A stretch of DNA of 64,000 nt from Microstegium vimineum (Eukaryota > Streptophyta > Magnoliopsida > Poales > Poaceae). Positions within the stretch are counted from its first letter, which is position 1. Each line of letters starts with the position of its first letter. The stretch spans positions 57,378,509 to 57,442,508 of the forward strand of contig CM039132.1 of assembly GCA_022036555.1 (NCBI GenBank), in the 5' to 3' direction. Below, in pieces: positions 22,829 to 35,367 of this stretch. A model generated the notes under the pieces. It had not been told where the DNA came from. It made no database searches and worked only from the letters and a program-made list of their open reading frames with translations. The translations under genes were made by a program, and so were the position numbers.

Positions 22829-23073
22829 CTTCCTCTGTCATGTAATATAGTGTATTCTAATTTCTATAAATTTTATATAAGATAAATTAAGAGAGAACAT
22901 GAAAGATGCATGTACACTTTTTTATTCACTAATCAGACATTATCATCAGCGTGATTAATGGTGATTGGTTGGTAAATGCAAAGTATTTAATGTAAAATTG
23001 TTTTTTATCTTCAAGTATCTCTTATATTTAAGGGCAAATTTTGAATGCTAGAATACACTATATTACGAGGGAG
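22829..23073. mobile_element. Stowaway-like MITE (245 bp)
   Basis: The ends 'cttcctctgtcatgtaatat' and, inverted, 'ctccctcgtaatatag...' pair over about 30 bp, including 'tagtgtattcta'. The TSD is TA (22827-22828 and 23074-23075). It is AT-rich and non-coding. Confidence 0.8.
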
Positions 23074-24190
23074 TATCTACTAAAAAATTCTTAAAAACAC
23101 TTTTGTCAAATCATCAATTACACCAAGTGTGGTGTCTGGATTGAGCAAGAAGTTGATTTTTTTTTTTGTTTCTCTAGTAGTTTATAATATTTAGTTTTGA
23201 TAGCTAAAAAACAGACCAATTTCCACCTAGCAAGGCCCTCTAGTTAGTCGTGCCAGACTAAAAGCATCTATAGGCCCTAAAAGTTTCGGTGATTACGACA
23301 ATGTAAGACTATTATGACTAACGTGTGTTTTGCAGAGACAATTTGAGTTAAGTTGACTTTTAGACTAGGTTTTCATTCTTGCTTAGAAATTTTAAAAACT
23401 CAATTCATCCCCTCTCTTGTGCATCTTGACCCTAGCTTTCACAGACCCCGACCGACGCAGTAGGGAAATTAGTGCAAATCGGAAGGAATACACCTGTCTT
23501 ATAGATACTTAAACTCAAGTTATAAACATGATGAAAAGTTAATCTATTCAGTGGTATTCTTTTTGTGGTGCATCCGCACCAATCTATATGGCTTTGCCAC
23601 TACTTGGATGGTGATCGGCTAAGGTAGGCCGTCAACAATGGTGTGACTACAAGGCAGCCAAGCTAGGGCACACAAGAAGAAAGCTATGCGAGAGGCTGAA
23701 CGAACAAGCATATGCAAGAGGTGGATGAAGGAGTTGCCAATTGCTTATCTTTAGAGATTTTAGATGCAAATATATTACGGGTTCATCTTTTTCTATTTTC
23801 CTCAAACCCTAAATTAGTTAGTTGACTATTTGAGAGGCCCATCTGAAACAAAAAAAAAATCATAGAGGAATTTTACAGGATCCTAAACCTATAGAAAAAT
23901 TTCCTATCTCGCCATTTGAAATAAAGGATTGGCCATCTTGGAATCCTACCAAATTCCTATTGAATGTGGCTCAATCCATACGAATTTTGGAGAAAGTCTA
24001 ATGAGGTCCAACCTCATGGATTTTGACTCTTTTTGTAGCTCCACGTTAATCTCTACAAGACACCCTAATAAAAAAGACAAAAACCATGGAAAATACATGA
24101 CTAGTTTTGTAGACAAAATCATTGTACTATAGAAAAACTTGTAAACCCATAATAAATAAATTTACATGTAAATTATCTAACTTAACAGTG
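23074..24190. other. Intergenic, no gene seen
   Basis: No supported coding region or element ends. An ORF of 67 codons at 23929-24132 has no features. Confidence 0.3.
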
Positions 24191-24297
24191 CGCCTGTTTG
24201 GCTAATAGTTTTTGTAGCTGATAAACTGACTGATATTGTTTTTTGTTGTTCTGTTGTGAGGAAAGAACACCGTATCATAATTGATAAGCTGGTTTAA
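24191..24297. mobile_element. Short MITE, family M, copy E (right end lost)
   Basis: It begins 'cgcctgtttggc' and keeps the 'gctgataaactgactgatat' and 'ttgataagctggtttaa' motifs. The right end abuts the Harbinger-type MITE at 24298, which seems to have inserted at its TAA. Confidence 0.6.
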
Positions 24298-24599
24298 GAG
24301 CAGGTACAATAATACACCTCAGCTTGGCTTATAGCTAAGCCAACTCAACAAAATCCTACGTGGAAGAAAAAGAACAGAGGAGAGAGAATGAAATAGGCTT
24401 TAAACTTGGCACGAAACATATCACATTCTCCTAGGCTGCATGCAGGTCCCCACCACCCCTCCCATACTTGGTATTGGCTCCTTTCCTTGCAGCATGTGAG
24501 TCTATTTAATAAAAAATAAAATCTTAGATTACAACTTATCTTTTTAGTTTGTTTCAAGATGATGTGGCTTGACTTAAAATCAAGTTTTTGATCCTGCTC
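24298..24599. mobile_element. Harbinger/Tourist-type MITE (302 bp)
   Basis: The ends GAGCAGGTAC and, inverted, GAGCAGGATC are flanked by a TAA TSD (24295-24297 and 24600-24602). The interior 'gcttggcttatagctaagcc' and 'gatgtggcttgac' motifs are non-coding. Confidence 0.75.
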
Positions 24600-25213
24600 T
24601 AATCAGTTTAAAGGGACATAGCCATTATAAAATATATTTCTTGAGTAACGCGAAGCTTCTAGGACAAAAAATCCCATGTTTTAATGGGGCCTAAGGATTC
24701 CTTTAATAGACCGTAGTAAGGGCGGGGGACTAAGGACTTTGAGCATGATGATAACATGCATGCATGAGCCTGAGCAAGCGAGCATGGTGGTGCATGCATG
24801 CCAACAGTTTGTTCCGCATGCACGTCGCACGCGCTGGTACGTACGGTACGGTGTGCATGCATGCCGCCGTGCGCCGCACTTGAGGCTAGCAGGCCGTGGC
24901 AGGGAACCAAGCACCCGAGCTTCTGGAAAAAAAAACACAGGTGGTGTGAATTATGATCGACAATAAATTTAATTTCCTGGTAGGGTTAAAATTCTCTGAA
25001 ATTCCTATCTTTTTCTTTGTTCGAAAATGGTATAAGATGTTGGAGTGCACATCTCATCTTTTGTTTTTTTTTCCTTTCTGAAATCTGATACTACTATATA
25101 AGAAAAAGTTTCCTATATTTTTTCCCTGCAAGTGATATCTTTGTGCTCTATGATGGCTTAATACGTATATGTTTTTTTAATTATGTATGTGCTTTGTTTT
25201 TCATATAGAATTA

Positions 25214-25450
25214 GGCCTTATTTAGATTAAAAAAATTACAAAATTTTGAACGATAGCGCTTCGTTTGTATTTGATAATTATTATTCAACTATGGAGTAAA
25301 TAGACTTAAAAAATTTGTCTTATAAATTATAGATAAACTATATAATTATTTATTTTTTTACCTATATTTAATAGCAACACATATATTTAAGTATTCGATG
25401 TGATAAAAAATATATAAAGTTTTGGAATTTTAAAGGGAAAAAACAAGGCG
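25214..25450. mobile_element. Tourist MITE (237 bp)
   Basis: The ends 'ggccttatttaga' and 'aaaacaaggcg' are inverted relatives of the common grass GGCCTTGTTTAG terminus. The TSD is TTA (25211-25213 and 25451-25453). It is AT-rich inside. Confidence 0.8.
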
Positions 25451-25453
25451 TTA

Positions 25454-26754
25454 GGTTTTGATTTTGAGCTTTTGGCTCAAGGTCGGGGATGAAGTGGTAG
25501 AGTACTAGAATACCCTGCCTGCCCGATCAGCGTGACGGACAACGGGATTCGTGAAAAGGGTGTTGCCTCGTGGCCTGCACCTCGGCCGGCTTTCCGGGTC
25601 AGCAATGGGTTCTTGCGTCGCCAATTTTATGTGTGCAGTGTGCTAGGTGTATGGGCGGCGGCCCTCGTTTCCGCCGGCGCCTAGTATAGCTAGCTTCTTC
25701 CTTCTTCCCGGCCGACGAGTCGACGAAGAAAAGGGTGTCGCCTTTTCTTGCATACAGTATCTATCCATATCCCTAGGCAATGCAGCCGGCCGGGCAATCT
25801 TCCATTTCTTGAGGCGTGTGGCGATATGATGCACTGCGTGGAGAGGCCGGTCGGTCTCCATTGACATTTCTTGCATGCTGCATTGGCCGGCACTGGCATT
25901 GGTTGGCATGTGCTGTAACGCTGGATCCATGGGTGGGCGTGCCGCCGGAGCTCTCTACGCATGTCCTTGCGGTGCCGCTGGTGCCATTGCTGCCAGCCTG
26001 ATGAACGATGAGCTGAGCTAGCTCTAGCTAGCTGCTGCCTGGCCTCCTGCTCATGCTCCTGCTGGCCACGTACTACTGCATGCGCTGCGGCCATTACTTG
26101 GGTCCTGCTCTGCTCCGGCTCCGGCTCGATGCTGCTGGTGACTGCAGAGACGGAACCAGGGGGGGTCGTCACAGTCCGGGCGCCGGCCGCCGGCCGAGAG
26201 CATGCATGCATCATAGTAGTATGCATCGAGACACGACAAGCCGCCGCGCCGCTGCTGCAATCTCACTCCACTGTTCATATGGTGTTCAGTGTTTCACTCC
26301 TCCCGTCCTCCCCGGCCGGCCGTAGTCTCTCCCACTGACCACCCGTGCCATTGGTGGGGTGCACCTCTGCTGCCAACTGCATGCAGATGGAGCTACAGCT
26401 ACATCCTACAGTAGTATACTAGTAGTACATGCATGGATTAATTGGATTCCTTCCTCCTTTGCGATGATCTTCTTCTTGACTTGTCGACCCGGCCTGATCT
26501 TCATCATCTTCTAGCTTGTCATTTGGATGGATTCCAGCAGGTTAAAAAAACCAACGGAACAGCTAGCAGCTGTGCTGCTGTACGTGCCCGTCCGGTCCAC
26601 CTGCGTGCGCATGCATGCAGGTTCACGGGGGCAGCAGGCGCCCGGCCCCGGGGCTCGATCTCCCCTTCCCTGCGCATCACGCGAGGCAACAGTGGATCAT
26701 GCATGGTCCTTCATCAAAGAAGACTACTGTACGTCTGATCTGTACAGTACTAAT
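25454..26754. other. Intergenic, CpG- and GCATGC-rich, no gene assigned
   Basis: Overlapping ORFs on both strands (for example minus 25690-26226, 178 codons) lack domains and have composition driven by GC-rich words such as 'gctagctagc', 'gcatgcatgc' and 'ccggccgg'. I see no splice-joined reading frame. It could be promoter-like or non-coding transcribed DNA. Confidence 0.3.
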
Positions 26755-26880
26755 CAGTCTATTGGCTTGGCTTTTCAGCTGGCTTAAATCCAGCCAGAAT
26801 AGTATTTTTCTCTCACAAGAAATCAGCCAGCAGTGCATAATCCTGCCAGAACACTGCATAATCCTGTCAAACGAATAGGC
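26755..26880. mobile_element. Short MITE, family M, copy F (reverse orientation)
   Basis: Read on the minus strand it begins 'gcctattcgtttgacaggat' and ends 'aagccaagccaatagactg', closely matching copy C at 13577-13704 including the 'gctgatttcttgtgagagaa' core. Confidence 0.85.
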
Positions 26881-27006
26881 CGAATAATGCAAATACAACA
26901 CAGTTAATGTAAATACACTGTCTGTACTGCCACGCTGCATGTACTATTCCGTTGTAGGTGTATGTTTTTGCTGTCGACTGCGATGCGCCCTCTTCATTTA
27001 TCGGAC

Positions 27007-27955
27007 GTAAAAAGTCTACATAACCCCCTCAACTATGAGGGTGGACTACTTAACCCCCTGAACTAAAAAACCGGTTATTCTACCCCTGAACTATCAAAAC
27101 CGGTCAAATAACCCCCTCTAGGCGGTTTTGATGGTGGTTTTGCCTTTTTCTTTTTTTTATTGCAGCTGAATCTTTGAAAAATCATAATAAATCATAGAAA
27201 AAATCATAAAATAAAAAAAAATCTAATTTTGTTGGACTTCACATGAATAGATCTACACATTGAACATATAATATGGTATGCTTAAGTACAAAGTTTATGC
27301 TATAGATTTATATCTATGTTTTTCTATAATTAATTAGAAAAAATCATAACTACAATTTCCATGGTCTAATTGTTGCGAAATTTTTATGGTAGGCTAATTA
27401 TTGTATGCTTCAACTGTAGTAAATATTTCATACCCGTTGGATCATGAATAATTTAGTTATAAGTTTATTTGAATTTAACTAATGTATAACATATATAAAT
27501 CTATAACTAAGTTATACGTGATCCAATGAGTATGAAATTTTTACTACATTTGAAGCAAACAATAATTAGCCTACCATAAAAATTTCATCACAATTGGACC
27601 ACAAAAATTGCAGTTATGAATTTTTATAATTAATTATAGAAAAACATATATCTAAATCTATAACAAAAACTTTTTACTAAAGCATATCATATTATATGTT
27701 CAATGTGTAGATCTACTCATGTGGAGTCTAACAAAATTAGATTTTCTATTTTATGATTTTTCTATGATTTATTATGTTTTTTCAAAGATTCAACCGAAAT
27801 AAATAAAAAAAGAAAAAGTTAAAACTACCCTCAAAATCGCCTAGAGGGGGTTATTTGGTCGGTTTTGATAGTTCAGGGGTAGAATAACCGGTTTTTTAGT
27901 TCAGGGGGTTAAGTAGTTTACCTCCAATAGTTGAAGGGTTATGTAGACTTTTTTC
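27007..27955. mobile_element. Foldback (MULE-like) element, 949 bp, almost entirely palindromic
   Basis: The left half pairs with the right half over roughly 470 bp per arm with almost no loop. The ends are GTAAAAAGTCTACATAACCC and, inverted, GAAAAAAGTCTACATAACCC. The flanks TTTATCGGAC (26997-27006) and TTTATTGGAC (27956-27965) match at 9 of 10, a TSD length typical of Mutator-like elements. No transposase is present. An internal landmark is 'ccctctaggcggttttg' at about 27114 mirrored by 'cgcctagaggggg' at about 27838. Confidence 0.8.
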
Positions 27956-28026
27956 TTTATTGGACTGTGCTCAAAAGGCTGATGAAGCTTCAGCAATGTA
28001 TAGTGTATCCCCGTACTTTGTACGTA

Positions 28027-28284
28027 CTCCTTCCGTCCCTGAAAGAATAGATTTCTGAATTTTTTTCTAAGTCAAATTTTTTAAATTTTGATCAAATTTT
28101 TAGAGTAAAGTATTAAAAGTTACAGTATCAAACTAGTATCATTAGATTTAGCTAAAAACATATTTTTATATGATACTTATTTTAAGTCATAAATGTTGTT
28201 ACATTTTTTTATAAAGTTAGTCAAAGTTAAAAAAGTATGACTTACATGGATTCTAAGAATTGATTCTTTCGGAGACGGAGGGAG
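28027..28284. mobile_element. Stowaway MITE (258 bp)
   Basis: The ends 'ctccttccgtccctgaaaga' and, inverted, 'ctccctccgtctccgaaag' are flanked by TA (28025-28026 and 28285-28286). It is AT-rich and non-coding. Confidence 0.85.
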
Positions 28285-28752
28285 TACTTCTGTAGCCCGG
28301 AGCCGTGTACAGTAGTATTCTGGACAAGTGTTAAAGTATGCAGTCTGTGTCTCTGTGAGATCTCTTGAATTAATGCCATTTAACACATTTACTTCACCAC
28401 CATACTCCCTGTGTACCACTCCTTTTTTTAACACATATTCCCTGTGTACCGTCATTCTGGTTTTTCTAGAAATAGCTTTAACTATTTTTATATAAAAGTA
28501 TTAGTATTTAGATTACATAATTAATATAATTAGATAAATTGTTGAATCTATTTTTATTACAAAATTATTTGAAGATATAAATATATTGTAAGTATTTTCT
28601 AAGAGAAAAACAAACGATTATTTTGGTAAGGATCGGAGTAGGTACTCGAACACCTTTACAAGTGGTTGGTTTCATTTTACTCTCTAATACAGTACCATGC
28701 ATGTCAGCTAAACACGGTAAACAATTTTCTGACAGTAGTAAACAATTTTCTA

Positions 28753-29511
28753 GAGCATCTTCAACAATTTGGTAAAAAAGACTTATCAAATCTGTGTTTT
28801 GGTAAGTTGCTAAAATGATATACCAAATTATAAAAAAAAGCTATCTCCAATAACTCCCTATTTTAACTTGCCAAAATAAAAAAGAAGAAGGGCCCACCAC
28901 TTGGTTTGTTGACCGGTACCGGCCTTTGTCTCGCGCTGGAACCTACGACGCCGCCTCGGCCTTTGTCGCGCGATGGAGCGTACGGCGCCGCCGCCGCGCA
29001 GGACTGGATCGCGGTCGAGTGCCCTCACGCAGGCCATCTTCTCCACCAAGCTAGCCAACTCCTCCACCAAGCAAGCCCATCTTCTTCCCCATCGGTACAT
29101 CTCCCATCTCTGATCCAGTTGATCTAGGTTGTTCGTATTCCTAAACTCTTGTTGGTTAGTAATCATGTCTAGGAAGAGATCCCATGCGCGAAGATAATTG
29201 GAAGGTTCATCATCCGATGATGATGATTCTCTGATATTTTCAGCCGCTCAAATTGTGCAAACATTTTCCACTGCCAAATGAAGGCACGTTGGCTCTTGGC
29301 TCTGTGAAAGGTCATAGAGTTCTTTACCGTGATAGAGAAGCCGGCCATAACATATGACAGGATGTTTCAAGATTACTTGGCAGATAATCTGACTTTTGGC
29401 AACCTTATAGAATTGACAAGTCCAATTGACAAACTGTTGAAGATTGTTTTTTTTATTGATTTGTCAAATTTTGAAGGATGATAAGTGATTTACTAAATTG
29501 TTGGAGATGCT
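28753..29511 (+). mobile_element. PIF/Harbinger-type element remnant with transposase scraps
   Basis: The terminal regions 'gagcatcttcaacaatttgg' and, inverted, 'agcatctccaacaatttag' pair well. Possible 3-bp TSDs are 'cta' (28750-28752 and 29510-29512), though the right end is eroded. The interior at 29167-29405 translates in pieces to motifs of the grass PIF/Pong-type transposase group: MSRKRSHAR, SVKGHRVLYRDREAGHN and, after a frameshift and stop, MFQDYLADN. Stops and a shift make it non-functional. The GC-rich ORFs at 28858-29166 lie within it and are not a host gene. Confidence 0.6.
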
Positions 29512-30660
29512 ATGTTTGTATATGTTAATTCTCATTAAAGTTTCATTTGGTTTGCTCCCGGCGAAGTTCCATTATTCAGTTTATATATTTTTTATCCCAT
29601 TATTCAGTTTATACAATAGCTTCCAGCGAAGTTTCGATTTTAACATGGTGACGACTATGGGAGCCAGATTTTATTATGATATAATTCCCCCCTATATTGA
29701 TAGTATAGTATGTTAAACAAACGCTGGACCCCATTGGCTGACTATAGGTTTTGTTGATCAGCGGAGCATCGACCTTTTAGAGAGATTCTACAAGTACTAC
29801 TAGTAGCCTTTTAGGTGAGCATTTGACTTTCTACTAGTATCTCTCTCACACACAAATGACAGGTCCGTGAGACCGTGAGAGGCTCGAGGCCAAGAATCCA
29901 GGAGTCTACTACTGTATGAAACGAAAGTGCCACTGCCTGCCATGCATGGAAAAAAGCGACTCGGATTTCCAGGGGCACTCGAAGAACTCAACGCTTGTGC
30001 TTTTCCTCCTGTCACTACTCGTGTTCCAGAAAATAAACACACTTTGCTCCAGACATTATTCTAGCAGCTGCGTGTCAGCAAGTGCCTCTGTCCGTTCGAT
30101 CCTGAATCTATTTTGGGCAGAAAATGGTGGTGTAGCTTTCATGCAGAATTGCAGACATGGAAAAAACAACAGCAACGGTCGGATACATAGGGTAACAAAT
30201 AATTACAGGATGATACTATGTGGGTAATTTTAAAGATTTTGGTGCTACATTAAATCATCTTTCATAATGGCAAAAGTTGTTAGTTTAGATGTAGAATTGA
30301 GGGTAGTTCATGCATTTTCCCTAATGATCTAAGTTAGTGTTTTTTACAAAACAAAATAGATGCTATAGTATGAGTCATCCAAATTAATGACAAGAAGTTT
30401 ATTAGTATATTTTAAGAATTTGTAAGATTTTTTTTTCTCTAACACATCTTGTGGAGATTAATGTGGAGTCTTTGTTCATTTTTTTTAATGCTGCCACCAC
30501 CGATTTCGCCTGCATGGCGCCCGATGGTCAAGGCTGACCTCGCTATGCGCGTCGCTTGTAGTTGGTACCGATTTGACCACTTACGTGCCCCACATAGGCT
30601 GGAATGATGCACTATTGGTACTTCCTTGGTGTAACAACGTTTCCTTTTTTTTTTTATCTA
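29512..30660. other. Intergenic, no gene seen
   Basis: Short ORFs only. A GC-richer patch at about 30488-30600 could be a relic of coding DNA but shows no domain. Confidence 0.3.
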
Positions 30661-31935
30661 CTAGCAAATGCAACGGGATTTATATCTTCGTTTTAATATA
30701 TTTTGAAATCAAACTTATATCATGATTGTATATGCGCTATCTAGCTCATGAGTATAGCTCGAGTCTATGTTATGGACGGACACTAATATAATTAGGTCTC
30801 TATTCTAATTGTAATCCAAATAGAGCTCTAAATTCTATTTCCTATTACGAAACACGTGAGACTTTCAAATAACATAAAAAAGAATTCTAATCCAGATAAG
30901 AATAGGATAACAAGAATAGAAATTTTGTGTCATTAGTACTAAAAGAAAACAAAAGAGCTACAAATCAAAATCAAAAGGACACCACGTTGATATCCATGAC
31001 TAAGTATATATAATCAAACAAGTAAGATATTTTTATATGTAAATCTTATTATGACTATGCACGGGGTGGCGACATTATTAAAGTCGAGAGAGAAAAAATC
31101 AATTCCTGTTGCAACGCACGGGCAACTTTGATAACCTGAATAGATAGGAATTCTAATGCAAATAGATACATCTATTTTAAATAATCTGAATAGAAATCCT
31201 AATTCAAGTAGAAAAGAATTAAAATAAGACAAATCTTTCCTTAATATTAAACCACACAAAAAAGGATCGTAATTCACATGAGCTGGACTTTTTTAATGTG
31301 ATTTTCTCCCTGTCGTGTCCTGCTCCCTTGATTTCTTTTTCCGTGTTGCACTTAATTTTTGTCCCTGGCGATTACTTTCTTTTTTCCTTCTATTTTTTCT
31401 TTCACATACTACTATTTTTGCGAACAACCCAATATGCTTTGGAATTGGATTCCGTATCACATTTTTCTTTCCGAATAGAAATCCTAATTTAAATAGGAAA
31501 GAATAAAATAAGACACATATTTCCTTAATACAGAAAAGAATCCTAGTTCACATGAGCTAGACTTTTTTACGTGTTTTTCTCCCTGCGTGTCCATATGCTA
31601 CCTTTGATTTCTTTTTCCATGTTGCACTTGATTTTAGCCCCTCGCCGTGTGTTTCTCTTCTTACTTTCTTATTCTTTTCCATTTTTTCTTTCATGTACTA
31701 CTATTTTTGCGGGCAACCCAATATGGTTTGGAATTGGATTCCGTATCGCATCTTCCTCTTGTTACTTTCTTTTTCCTTTCCAATTTCTTTCATGTACTAC
31801 TATTCTTGTGGATGGCCTAATTAGTTTTGGAATTGGACTCTTCATTGTTCGGCAGTTAGAAGAAGCGACGGACAAAAGAATGGATAGACGAAAAAAAAGA
31901 GCCTGAAATTTTGTCTCTTTATTATTAGGTATAGA
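30661..31935 (-). mobile_element. Helitron-like element (1275 bp), minus orientation, with an internal duplication
   Basis: On the minus strand it begins TCTATACCTAATAATAAAGAG at 31935, the same 5' end as the 22530 element, and ends with 'cccgttgcatttgctag' at 30661. It is flanked by A and T as expected. Two related segments, about 31270-31500 and 31550-31790, share 'gatttctttttcc', 'gttgcactt', 'actactatttttgcg' and 'ttggaattggattccgtatc'. A second, plus-oriented Helitron-like 3' motif ('gttgcaacgcacgggcaact', about 31108) lies inside. No Rep/helicase is present. Confidence 0.65.
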
Positions 31936-34900
31936 TATGTGGAGTCGCTAGCAAGAGGCTCATAGACCGCCGTTATTGAGAGGCTTATCGGTCATTTGTA
32001 TAGAGGCTTATCAGTATGTTGCGGCTACATAAGATTGATAATGTCATTCGCGGTAGTAAGGGGTGATAGATCTTAATAAGAGTGCTAACGGAGGAGGTGA
32101 GGGGGCTCATGCCCCTACATGATAATGGAGAACACTATAGCTAGGGGAAGAAGAGTGAGATTCAGTAATCAACTAATCAGGTTGGTTGAGTAATTAAGTA
32201 ATTAATGATCCTGTAGATAGAGCACCATTAGACCAATAAGCCTCTACTTTCACTCCACCCAGCCGGTGCAGTGGACGACTGGACGTTAGAGCGATGGAAA
32301 ACTCTGCATGAAGATGACATGGGAATGGTTCTTCCACGGTCTGCTGAGGAAGGTGTTCCAACAATATATAGGCTTATATGTGGTTGCTATGGAGACGCTT
32401 ATTGGTTTGTTATGATTGACTTAAGTTATAGGGACTTAAAGATGTTAAGGTGCATCCTAATAGAGTGATAAAGAGAGAAGGTGAGGGGCTCATGTCCCCT
32501 ATTTGCTAGAGAGTACCATGGCTAGAGGAAGAAGAGTAAGATAGGGATACCCCACGCTCACCCACCACCCACTCAATCTAATCGCTAACCATCTTAGTAG
32601 TCATCAACTATATATAAAACTTATGTAATGATATATTGTATCAAAAGACTATAAATTAAAATACCTTACTCCAGGCTAAACAAGCGCGACATTCATGCTA
32701 TGATCACGAGCACAGACAAATCTATATATGTTCATGCTAGGGGTTGTGGTTGCATCCACGAAAAATTTAAAAAACAGTGATTATGTTTAATTTTTCACCC
32801 ACAAGGTTAGCACACTCTCCTTGACTTTGCTCTAGCTCTGCACTGATCACGAGATAGACTCTAGTAGGATTTGCCTTCCCAATATTATCAGTAAGATTGC
32901 CTAAGATCCAAAACAAATTTATGCTTTGTTTAATTTGTGTCATTGCAATTGCAGCATATTTATTATTATTTATTGTCAAATAAACGAGATGCATCACTGC
33001 TATGTTTTCCTAAAAAGAATCTGTCTTTTTTTTTGTTTAGACACAAGAATGTGATATTGTGTGAACAACTTTGGTTAAATTTGAGGTACTTTGACTTTTC
33101 AAGATTCTTAAGATGCTTTATAATTTGGAGTGGAGGGAGTATTATTTATCCCCACATAAACGAGATGTATCACCCCTATATATTTTTTTTCTAAAAAAAT
33201 CTATCCTTTTTTTTGTCAGACACAAAAATGTGTTATTGTGTGAACAGCTCAGCTAGCCATATCTACTTGGCAATTTGGACACAAGACGATGTAAGAAACT
33301 TATGTGGTGGGCAATAACTCAGTAATCATCCAATAAGGATCGGAGAGGGTCCGGGACCAGGCACCACAAGTTGCAGGGCGCCTGATGTGTGGTAGAGGAT
33401 AAGAGACGAACGGCGCTGGAGGATACACATACACTGATACTACACAGTAGCATGCAGTATACTAGCAGGCTACTCCAGCTAGCAGTAGAATATATAGAGG
33501 AAGCAAAGTAGCAGTCGCAAAAGGCCGGGCATGCAAATGCGATGCAGCAATCAGTATGAACAGAACAGTTGCTAGCTGCTGCAAGCGTGCTATATATGTG
33601 AGCTACGAAACAAGATGACAAAGCGCCATAGCTATCGCATGCATGGATTGCATCTAGCAACATCATCTACACCCGGCCAGCCGGCCAGGCGATCCATCAG
33701 CGACGATCACGCGGCGGCGGCGGCTAGCTGACGGCCGGTCACGGGCACTTGTTTGCTGGCCCGGTGGCGCCTGCTGGCAGGACGTGTCCGACACGATGCA
33801 CGCTGACGCTGTAGTGAAAATTCTGAATGTTACTGCTAGATACTACATGCATGCTGCCAGGCCATTCCGAGATGATAGATAGGGTGTCCCGGACCCGGTG
33901 CATTTTGGATTTTTGGCCTAGACGTTTCTGCGTGCAGGCAGCATGCAGATCGATAGCAACAACAACATCAGCAGGGGCCTGGCCTGGCTGGCTGGCTGCC
34001 TGGGCATGCATGCATTTTGTTCAGAACGAGATCGAGCAGCATCGTCTCGTCCGTCTTCTTCTTCCCCTCGCTCATCAGCTGGCCTCCTCGATCTTGTGCA
34101 TACTGTATATTCTTCGTTTGCACAGGCTCTCACAGCTTGCAAACCAGCTGCAAGCAGTGGATGGACCGAGCTCATATACTAGCTCCTAGCTAGCAGCTAC
34201 TAGTAGTGGCTAGCTTCAGGCAGCAGCTCTCCGGCCGTGCGTAGTATGGCAGTGACTGGAGAGAGTGGCAGAGTGCAGTGCAGCAGACATGCGTAGGGAC
34301 GACGGCAAGGCTGCGCTAGCTGCATGCCCTCCAGTACAGTACAGTAGCTCCAGCCGGCCGGCGTGGCAACCGGCGGCGTCGTGTAGCTAGCCATTCACGT
34401 GACTCTCGCTAGGCTAGCGTCAGTATATAGCTAGTGCACCAGTGGTCCGAGTATGGCCCATGCCATGCCATGCCATGGCATGCCACAAACTACAGTGTGC
34501 TGTGTCGACAGTCGACACTGTGTGCGTGATCTTGTTTTGAAACCATTCGAAATTCGATCCGTGCATGCATGTGTGTACACGGTCTAATATGCTGTTTGGC
34601 CGGACTTCTTTGAGGAAGCCCAGCCAAATATTTTACTAGAGAAAAGTTATTTTTTTATAAAAAAATAGAGAAGTTAGAGACGTTTTAAAAGAGTCATAAA
34701 TTGTGGTTTCTCCAAAACGGTTCAGCTTTTTTGGAGGAGCCCCTTAGGTGGAGCCCTAACAATCACTAGATAAATGAAGCAAAACTACTACACTACAGTG
34801 GATTTTGAGCTGTCATATTTATAAGCCACCAAACTCATCAAAGTTTTTGACTTAAGTTTTTAGAAATAATCTATTGTATTTGCGATAGCAAATAAAGATC

Positions 34901-35323
34901 TACCTTGTGAAATATATGTATATTCACAGTTTATCTATTTGAGGTTGTTCAAATGTGAATACCTTTTATTGTATAGACAAAGGATGTTTTTGGTAGGTTC
35001 TCGATTCTCGTGAAAACATTTTGAATGTAGATTCTCTTCTTTTCTCTGATAAATCATAATCACTGTGTGGAATCGTTTGGCTAGCTCTTTGGATTTATTG
35101 AACGTAGAACCAGAATCATGAGAAACTATGTTTTGATTTTTCTCTCTCGACTAGTACAAAAACAAAAACGAGAATCGGTTCTAAGTGGTTCTTCCTAAAA
35201 TGTTTCTCTTTGTGGTGTTTGGCAGCAAATTCTAGTGATTCTACTAAGAATTTAAAATATTTCTCATTGCCAAAAACACACCCTTAGCCTAAGATATTTT
35301 GATTTAGAACAAACCTAAATCCA

Positions 35324-35367
<44 letters not shown>

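Noticed and set aside
25690..26226. 178-codon minus-strand ORF in the intergenic region
   Set aside because: Composition follows local GC-rich words, no domain or splice-joined extension is visible, and other frames are equally open.
33319..33666. 115-codon Cys/Ser-rich minus-strand ORF
   Set aside because: It lacks a convincing signal peptide or regular cysteine pattern and lies in low-complexity GCATGC-rich DNA.
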